Shown here: positions 15,977-20,390 of the stretch, piece by piece
Numbering within the stretch: the first letter of the stretch is position 1
Layout of the letters: the number at the start of each line of letters is the position of its first letter
Source: AC-52 sp044870295
GTDB taxonomy: Bacteria > Actinomycetota > UBA4738
Length of the DNA stretch: 20,390 nt
Assembly (NCBI GenBank): GCA_044870295.1
Contig: JBIOYQ010000206.1
Location: 1 to 20,390 of the forward strand
Reading direction: 5' to 3'
Translations under genes and position numbers: made by a program
The notes under the pieces: generated by a model
Databases searched by the model: none
Told to the model about the DNA's origin: nothing
What the model saw: only the letters and a program-made list of their open reading frames with translations

Positions 15977-16917
15977 CAGACCTCCTGCCAGGTAGCCCTG
16001 GCCCACTCGATGGTCCGCTCGAGACCCTCGCGGAGCGAGAACTGTGGTCCCCACGCCAGCAGCCTGCGGGCTTGAGTGATGTCCGGACAGCGCATCTCTG
16101 GGTCGTCCTCGGGACGGGGCAGGAACACCAGCTCGGAGGAACTCCCTACGAGGGTGGTCACCAGGTGCGCCAGCTCGAGGACCTTGACCTCCTCGGGGTT
16201 CCCGATGTTCAGCGGTCCAGGATCGTCCACCTGGAGGAACCGCCAGATCGCCTCCACCAGGTCGTCCACGTAGCAGAGCGACCGGGTCTGGCTACCATCG
16301 CCGTGCACGGTGATGGGCTCACCACGCAGCGCCTGGGTGATGAACGTGGGCACGGCCCGGCCATCGTCGCGGCGCAGTCGCGGCCCGAAGGTGTTGAAGA
16401 TCCGCACGATCTTGACCGGGACCCCGTGGACGCGTCGGTACGCCATGGCCATGGCCTCCGCGTACCGCTTGGCCTCGTCGTACACCCCCCTGGGACCGAT
16501 GGGGTTCACGTTCCCCCAGTAGGTCTCGGGCTGGGGGTGCACCTTCGGGTCGCCGTACACCTCCGAGGTCGAGGCCAACAGGAAGCCTGCACGCTTCGCC
16601 TTGGCCAGGCCCAGCGCCCGGAGTGTCCCCAACGCCCCCACCTTCAGGGTGTGGATGGGATGGTCGAGGTAGTCCCGGGGAGACGCCGGTGAGGCGAAGT
16701 GCAGGATCCAGTCGAGCTCCCCCTCCACGAAGAGGTAGTTCGTGACGTCATACCGCTCGAAACGGAACCGGGGATGGCCCAGGCACCCGACCAGGTTCTC
16801 CGGCTCTCCGGTGAGGAAGGAGTCGAGACAGACGACGTCCCACTCCTCGCGCAAGAGGCGCTCGCAGAGATGCGAACCGAGGAAGCCCGCGCCGCCCGTG
16901 ATGAGCGCGGTCGGCAT
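15976..16917 (-). CDS. uxs: UDP-glucuronate decarboxylase (UDP-xylose synthase)
   Basis: This 313-residue extended SDR enzyme should convert UDP-glucuronate to UDP-xylose with bound NAD. The NAD site is GGAGFLG (8-14). The family signature is dense: HFASPASPRDYLDHP (73-87), STSEVYGDPKVHPQPE (116-131) and YWGNVNPIGPRGVYDEAKRYAE (133-154), where Tyr146 and Lys150 are the catalytic YxxxK pair, followed by RIFNTFGPR. The decarboxylase Glu is Glu119 in TSEVYG. The substrate comes from the UDP-glucose dehydrogenase two genes upstream, so the pair should form a two-step route. The ATG at 16917 overlaps the upstream stop by one base (TGATG), and the protein length is typical of short bacterial forms. 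The call is near certain at family level. Confidence 0.95.
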   Translation of the reverse strand: MPTALITGGAGFLGSHLCERLLREEWDVVCLDSFLTGEPENLVGCLGHPRFRFERYDVTNYLFVEGELDWILHFASPASPRDYLDHPIHTLKVGALGTLRALGLAKAKRAGFLLASTSEVYGDPKVHPQPETYWGNVNPIGPRGVYDEAKRYAEAMAMAYRRVHGVPVKIVRIFNTFGPRLRRDDGRAVPTFITQALRGEPITVHGDGSQTRSLCYVDDLVEAIWRFLQVDDPGPLNIGNPEEVKVLELAHLVTTLVGSSSELVFLPRPEDDPEMRCPDITQARRLLAWGPQFSLREGLERTIEWARATWQEV

Positions 16918-17888
16918 CAGGTTCGCCCCAGCGCATCGGTCGGACGGCGAGCGCGGAACCACTCCACCGTGTGACGGAGTCCGGTCCGAAGCTCTGTGCG
17001 TGGGGTGTACCCGAGCACGCGACCGGCCAGCGAGATGTCTGCGTGGGTGCGCCGCACGTCACCGGGGCGGGGAGCGGCGTGCACGGGCTCCGGGTCCGCT
17101 TCGGTGAGGTCCGCCACCATCGCCAGCAGCTCGTTGACGGAGGTGGGAGACCGCCCCCCGCCAATGTTGAAAACGCCACCCCATGACTCGTCGGGCGCTC
17201 GCATGGCCAACGAGTTCGCCTCCAGGACGTCGTCGATGTAGGTGAAGTCGCGGGCCTGCTCCCCATCGCCGTGGATGGTGGGACGCTCCCCCGTGATGCA
17301 CGCGAGGATGAACACGGGCACGACCATGGCGTATTCGCTGGAGGGGTCCTGGCCGGGTCCGTAGACGTTGAAGTACCGGAGCGACACGGTCGGGATGCCG
17401 AACGACCGGCTCCAGGCGTGGCAGAACGCCTCCCCGGCCAGCTTGCTCGCGGCGTACGGAGACCGGGGACGAGGCGGCAACCGCTCGTGGAGAGGATAGC
17501 TGTCCTGGTCGCCATAGACGGAAGATGAGGAGGCGAACACCACCTTCGCGGACTCCTCACGCGCCGCAGCCAGCACGTTGAGGGTCCCACCCACGTTGAC
17601 CTCGGTGGTCAAGATGGGCGCCTCGATGGATCGGGGCACCGACCGGACCGCCCCTTGGTGGAAGATGACCCGGCACCCCCTGGCGGCGGCCCTCACTCCG
17701 CCCTCATCACGAAGGTCGCACTCCACGAAGTCGACCTCGGGACACGACCGAAGGTTTTCCATGGATCCGGCCGAGAGGTCGTCCAAACCCACGACGGCAT
17801 GTCCATCGGCCGACAGCCGCGCGACCAGCCGGGAGCCGATGAACCCGGCGGCCCCCGTGACCAGACAGCGTGTCCGCTCCGTCCCCAT
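16917..17888 (-). CDS. NAD-dependent epimerase/dehydratase, UDP-hexose 4-epimerase-like
   Basis: This 323-residue extended SDR has the NAD motif TGAAGFIGS (11-19), LDDLSAGSMENL, HQGAVRSVPRSIEAP (77-91), SSSSVYGDQ, the catalytic pair Tyr145/Lys149 in PYAASKLAGE, and RYFNVYGPGQDP (171-182). The GAVRSVPRSIEAP and FNVYGPGQDP blocks are closer to UDP-GlcNAc/GalNAc 4-epimerases (WbpP type) and related UDP-sugar epimerases than to 4,6-dehydratases. It probably interconverts gluco- and galacto-forms of a UDP-sugar used in the repeat unit; UDP-glucose, UDP-GlcNAc and UDP-glucuronate are all possible substrates. The ATG at 17888 has GGGAGG 11 bases upstream. It starts 30 bases after the stop of the dehydrogenase gene and ends with a one-base overlap with the decarboxylase. 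Confidence 0.88.
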   Translation of the reverse strand: MGTERTRCLVTGAAGFIGSRLVARLSADGHAVVGLDDLSAGSMENLRSCPEVDFVECDLRDEGGVRAAARGCRVIFHQGAVRSVPRSIEAPILTTEVNVGGTLNVLAAAREESAKVVFASSSSVYGDQDSYPLHERLPPRPRSPYAASKLAGEAFCHAWSRSFGIPTVSLRYFNVYGPGQDPSSEYAMVVPVFILACITGERPTIHGDGEQARDFTYIDDVLEANSLAMRAPDESWGGVFNIGGGRSPTSVNELLAMVADLTEADPEPVHAAPRPGDVRRTHADISLAGRVLGYTPRTELRTGLRHTVEWFRARRPTDALGRT

Positions 17889-17918
17889 CGTCCCGATCGC
17901 CTCCCCCTGCCTTGGGTC

Positions 17919-19250
17919 TCAGCGGGCCAGACCGTCGAGCTCGACCGGTGGGCGGCCCGTCGGGTAGTAGGCCAGGCCCGCCGCCCGCATCGCCGAGGGC
18001 TCGAAGAGGTTGCGGCCGTCGACCACCAGAGGGAAGGCCAGCACGCTGCGCAGACGATCCAGGTCGAGCATTCGGAATTCGGGCCAGTCGGTGCAGAGCA
18101 CCACGCCGTGGCTCCCCGACGCCGCCTCGTACGGCCCGGGGGCGATCTCGAGTTCCGGGAGCTCTTCCTTGGCGTTGGCTCCGGCCTGTGGGTCGTAGCC
18201 CACGATGCAGGCACCTTCCCGCAGCAGTCGCCGCCCAAGGGCTAGGGCGGGAGAGAACCTCGTGTCGTCGGTCCCCGGCTTGAACGACAGACCAAGTAGG
18301 GCGATCCGCTTGTCCTCAAGGTTCCAGAGGGCGTCGCGAAGCTTCTCGACCGCCGCGTCGATGGACTCCTCGTTGATGCGGACCACTTCCCGGAGCAGCC
18401 CGAATTCGTATCCGAGGCGCGCCGAGAGCCGCTCGAAGGCCTGGAGATCCTTGGGGAAGCAGTACCCGCCATATCCCAGGCCGGCGTCGAGGAAGTCCCG
18501 CCCGATCCGCGAATCCGCCCCCATGATCTCGGCGATGGTGAGGACATCACCCCCGGCCCGCTCGCACAGCCGGGCCAGTCCGTTGACGTAGGAGATCTTG
18601 AGGGCGAGGAACGCGTTGCAGGCGTGCTTTGCCAGCTCCGCCGTGGGGATGTCGGTCTCGATCAGCCGGCAGCCCTTGGCGATGAGCGGCGCGTACAAGC
18701 GACGCATGGTCTCGAAGGCCTGCGCGGAGCTGGCCCCGACCAGGATCCGATCCGGCTGGAGGGCGTCCTCCAGGGCCTTCCCCTCGCGAAGGAACTCCGG
18801 GTTGGACACGACCTGGAGCGCACCGTTCAGATCAGGCCGCTCAAGCTGCAAGACTCGCTGGATGCGTCCGGCCGTTCCCGCCGGGACCGTCGACTTCTCC
18901 ACGATGAGCCCCGGGCCGGTAGCGTGCCGGGCGAACTGCCGGGCCGCGTTCTCGATGGCCAGGAGGTTGGCTTCTCCGTTGACTCGGGCCGGGGTCCCCA
19001 CGCAGATGAAGACCACCTCCGCGTCCCGCACGGCCTCCTCCCGGTCAGAGGTGAACACCAGCCGGCCGCTGGAGATCTGCTCCCGCAGGCACTCGTCCAA
19101 TCCGGGTTCGTAGAACGGAGAAACGCCGCCTCGCAGCAGCGAGATCTTCTCCAGATCGGAATCGCATCCGACGACGGAGTGACCGATCGAGGCCAGGGAC
19201 ACGCACGTCACCAGGCCGACGTGGCCGGTGCCAGTGACCGAAACCTTCAT
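17919..19250 (-). CDS. ugd: UDP-glucose 6-dehydrogenase
   Basis: This 443-residue enzyme oxidises UDP-glucose to UDP-glucuronate with two NAD molecules. The N-terminal Rossmann motif is GTGHVGL (7-13). The middle carries EKSTVPAGTAGR (118-129), SNPEFLREGKALED (149-162), and Lys208 and Asn212 in ELAKHACNAFLALKISYVN. The catalytic Cys264 lies in GYGGYCFPKDLQAF. The C-terminal UDP-binding domain includes GLSFKPGTDDTRFSPAL and DGRNLFEP. All key residues are present. An in-frame ATG at 19292 would add 14 residues, but MKVSVTGTGHVGL is the normal family start, and GAGAGGA-like purines (GAGAGGA, 19262-19268) lie 11 bases before the ATG at 19250. A 61-base gap separates it from the upstream glycosyltransferase, the largest within the operon. 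Confidence 0.96.
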   Translation of the reverse strand: MKVSVTGTGHVGLVTCVSLASIGHSVVGCDSDLEKISLLRGGVSPFYEPGLDECLREQISSGRLVFTSDREEAVRDAEVVFICVGTPARVNGEANLLAIENAARQFARHATGPGLIVEKSTVPAGTAGRIQRVLQLERPDLNGALQVVSNPEFLREGKALEDALQPDRILVGASSAQAFETMRRLYAPLIAKGCRLIETDIPTAELAKHACNAFLALKISYVNGLARLCERAGGDVLTIAEIMGADSRIGRDFLDAGLGYGGYCFPKDLQAFERLSARLGYEFGLLREVVRINEESIDAAVEKLRDALWNLEDKRIALLGLSFKPGTDDTRFSPALALGRRLLREGACIVGYDPQAGANAKEELPELEIAPGPYEAASGSHGVVLCTDWPEFRMLDLDRLRSVLAFPLVVDGRNLFEPSAMRAAGLAYYPTGRPPVELDGLAR

Positions 19251-19311
19251 CGCTTTCGCAGTCCTCTCATCCGATCCGTCGGAGTGGTCCATGCCGCCCC
19301 GTGGTCTCGCC
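19251..19311 (-). other. Gap between glycosyltransferase and ugd
   Basis: This 61-base stretch is the longest non-coding gap inside the minus operon. It holds the probable ugd ribosome site (GAGAGGA, read on the minus strand at 19268-19262). No clear terminator hairpin or promoter is visible. Part of it would be coding if ugd began at the ATG at 19292. Confidence 0.5.
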
Positions 19312-20118
19312 TCACGCCCATCCCAACTCCGCGGCCGGAGCCTCGACGTCCTCGGGGTTGGGCCGCCACAACCGTGCGACCTGCAGCAGCAGAAGCGCGG
19401 TGTATGCAGGGTTGAGAAGCACGTAGCGCCTCCAGAGGCGCCCGGGCTGCTGGACCAGCCGGTACAGCCAGTGCAACCCCGCGTCCTGGATGAACATGGG
19501 CGGTTCCCTGACCACCCCGGCGTGGTAGTCGAAGGCCGCGCCTACGGCCACCACCGGCATGCCGAGCGCGTCGCGGTATTCGTGCACGAAGGTCTCCTGG
19601 CGCGGACAGCCCAGGCCGACCAGCGTGATCATGGCCCCGGAGGTTCGGATGCGCTCGACGATCTCCTCCTTCTCCCCGGAAGAGATGCGGCGGAACTTCG
19701 AGGGCTCCGCGCCGGCAACGATCAGCCCGGGGAAGCGGGTGACCAGGTTCGAGCGCAGCCGCTCGACCACCTCCGGTGAGCTCCCGTACAGATAGATGGG
19801 AAGCCGCTCCGCGGCCGCCACGGGGCAGAGCTTCAGCGTCAGCGTCGGTCCGTACACCCGGTCGCTCAGACGCGTGTGGTACAGCATGTTGAGGGCCCAG
19901 CGGACCGGCTGACCGTCGGCCGTCACCATGTCCAGATGGTTGAGGCGAAAGCGGTGGCGGCGGTCCATCACGCCGGTCATCACGCCGTGCACGGCCAGCG
20001 CGGTCACTCCGTACGGCTGCCGGGCCCTGGCCGCTTCCACGATCCGGCGCACAGCCGCGTCGTAGTCGACCGCGTCGACGAGCACGCCCAGAACGCTGCG
20101 CTTGCCCAGGTCCCTCAT
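19312..20118 (-). CDS. WecG/TagA/CpsF-family (GT26) glycosyltransferase
   Basis: This 268-residue enzyme belongs to the family that adds the second sugar, typically ManNAc, ManNAcA or glucose, to an undecaprenyl-diphosphate-linked first sugar at the membrane. Family blocks are TADGQPVRWAL (66-76, with Asp68 at the proposed catalytic position), IYLYGSSPEVVERL (108-121), VGLGCPRQETFV (167-178), GAAFDYHAGVVREPP (193-207) and GLHWLYRLVQQPGRLWRRY (214-232). The C-terminal hydrophobic/basic segment fits the membrane-targeting appendage. The frame could extend upstream, but the ATG at 20118 overlaps the previous stop by 4 bases and starts a protein of normal length. The common NAH-type segment reads AVHG here. 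Which sugar it transfers is not decidable. Confidence 0.93.
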   Translation of the reverse strand: MRDLGKRSVLGVLVDAVDYDAAVRRIVEAARARQPYGVTALAVHGVMTGVMDRRHRFRLNHLDMVTADGQPVRWALNMLYHTRLSDRVYGPTLTLKLCPVAAAERLPIYLYGSSPEVVERLRSNLVTRFPGLIVAGAEPSKFRRISSGEKEEIVERIRTSGAMITLVGLGCPRQETFVHEYRDALGMPVVAVGAAFDYHAGVVREPPMFIQDAGLHWLYRLVQQPGRLWRRYVLLNPAYTALLLLQVARLWRPNPEDVEAPAAELGWA

Positions 20119-20390
20119 GGCGCCCACCGGTCCAGGTTGACCTCGTGGATCTCTTTGAGGATCCGGTCGATGTCGTACTCCAGCTGCCATTCGGGGTAGT
20201 GCGACTCGAACTTGCCGTTGTCCCCGATCCACCAGATGTGGTCGCCGATCCGGTTGCGGTCGACGTAGGACCACGCCAGCTCCTTGCCGACGATCTGTTG
20301 GCAGAGCTGGATTGCCTCGGACACCGAGCAGTTGCTGGCCCTGCTTCCCCCGATGTTGTAGACCTCGCCCACGCGGGGGGCCTTGTAGAA
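20115..20390 (-). CDS. CDP-paratose 2-epimerase-like SDR, C-terminal part
   Basis: Only the last 91 residues are in the window; the frame is open to the right edge. The visible part reads APRVGEVYNIGGSRASNCS, SEAIQLCQQIVGK, SYVDRNRIGDHIWWIGD and SHYPEWQLEYDI. This set (YNIGG-x-R-x-SNCS, NRIGDHIWWI, S-HYP-W) is typical of the C-terminus of the CDP-paratose/tyvelose 2-epimerase-like branch of extended SDR enzymes, acting on nucleotide sugars. Many members sit in polysaccharide loci without CDP-paratose genes, so the true substrate is open. The stop overlaps the next gene by 4 bases (ATGA). Confidence 0.85.
   Translation of the reverse strand, partial: FYKAPRVGEVYNIGGSRASNCSVSEAIQLCQQIVGKELAWSYVDRNRIGDHIWWIGDNGKFESHYPEWQLEYDIDRILKEIHEVNLDRWAP

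Overview
The window is a high-GC bacterial chromosome segment, most likely from an actinomycete-like (Actinomycetota) lineage. The reasons are strong G/C bias at third codon positions, frequent GTG starts, and a chain-length-regulator/BY-kinase fusion of the type common in that phylum. Taxonomy cannot be fixed from sequence alone. Nearly all of it belongs to a locus for synthesis, export and decoration of a surface polysaccharide by a Wzx/Wzy-type route. I see no tRNA, rRNA, CRISPR array, insertion sequence or prophage gene.

Layout. Positions 3-4041 are on the + strand: the 3' end of a Wzz-like/BY-kinase gene, an aldo/keto reductase, and a membrane-anchored right-handed beta-helix protein with a Thr-Pro stalk. 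They converge on a long minus-strand operon that fills 20390 down to 4070. In transcription order this carries a CDP-paratose-2-epimerase-like sugar epimerase (5' end outside the window), a WecG/TagA-family glycosyltransferase, UDP-glucose 6-dehydrogenase, a UDP-hexose 4-epimerase-like SDR, UDP-glucuronate decarboxylase and a GT4 glycosyltransferase. It then carries a three-gene set of modular kinase/nucleotidyltransferase-like proteins, an ATP-grasp ligase, a secreted DNRLRE/beta-propeller-like protein, a Wzx-like flippase, a Wzy/O-antigen-ligase-like protein and a second GT4 glycosyltransferase.

How the genes fit together. The dehydrogenase and decarboxylase should turn UDP-glucose into UDP-glucuronate and then UDP-xylose, and the other epimerases add further nucleotide sugars. 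The glycosyltransferases build a lipid-linked repeat unit, the flippase exports it, the Wzy-like protein polymerises or ligates it, and the Wzz/BY-kinase controls length. No initiating phosphoglycosyltransferase is visible, so the locus must extend beyond the window. Most junctions in the minus operon overlap by 1 or 4 bases, so translation is probably coupled.

The least explained part is 9825-14900. Three adjacent genes share and reshuffle three modules: a thymidylate-kinase-like P-loop kinase, a nucleotidyltransferase-like domain with a Gly-Asp-Val-Asp motif, and an aminoglycoside-phosphotransferase-like kinase. An ATP-grasp gene is coupled directly downstream. Known Wzx/Wzy genes do not account for this set, and it is the best candidate here for an undescribed biochemical system, possibly for modification of the glycan or its lipid carrier.
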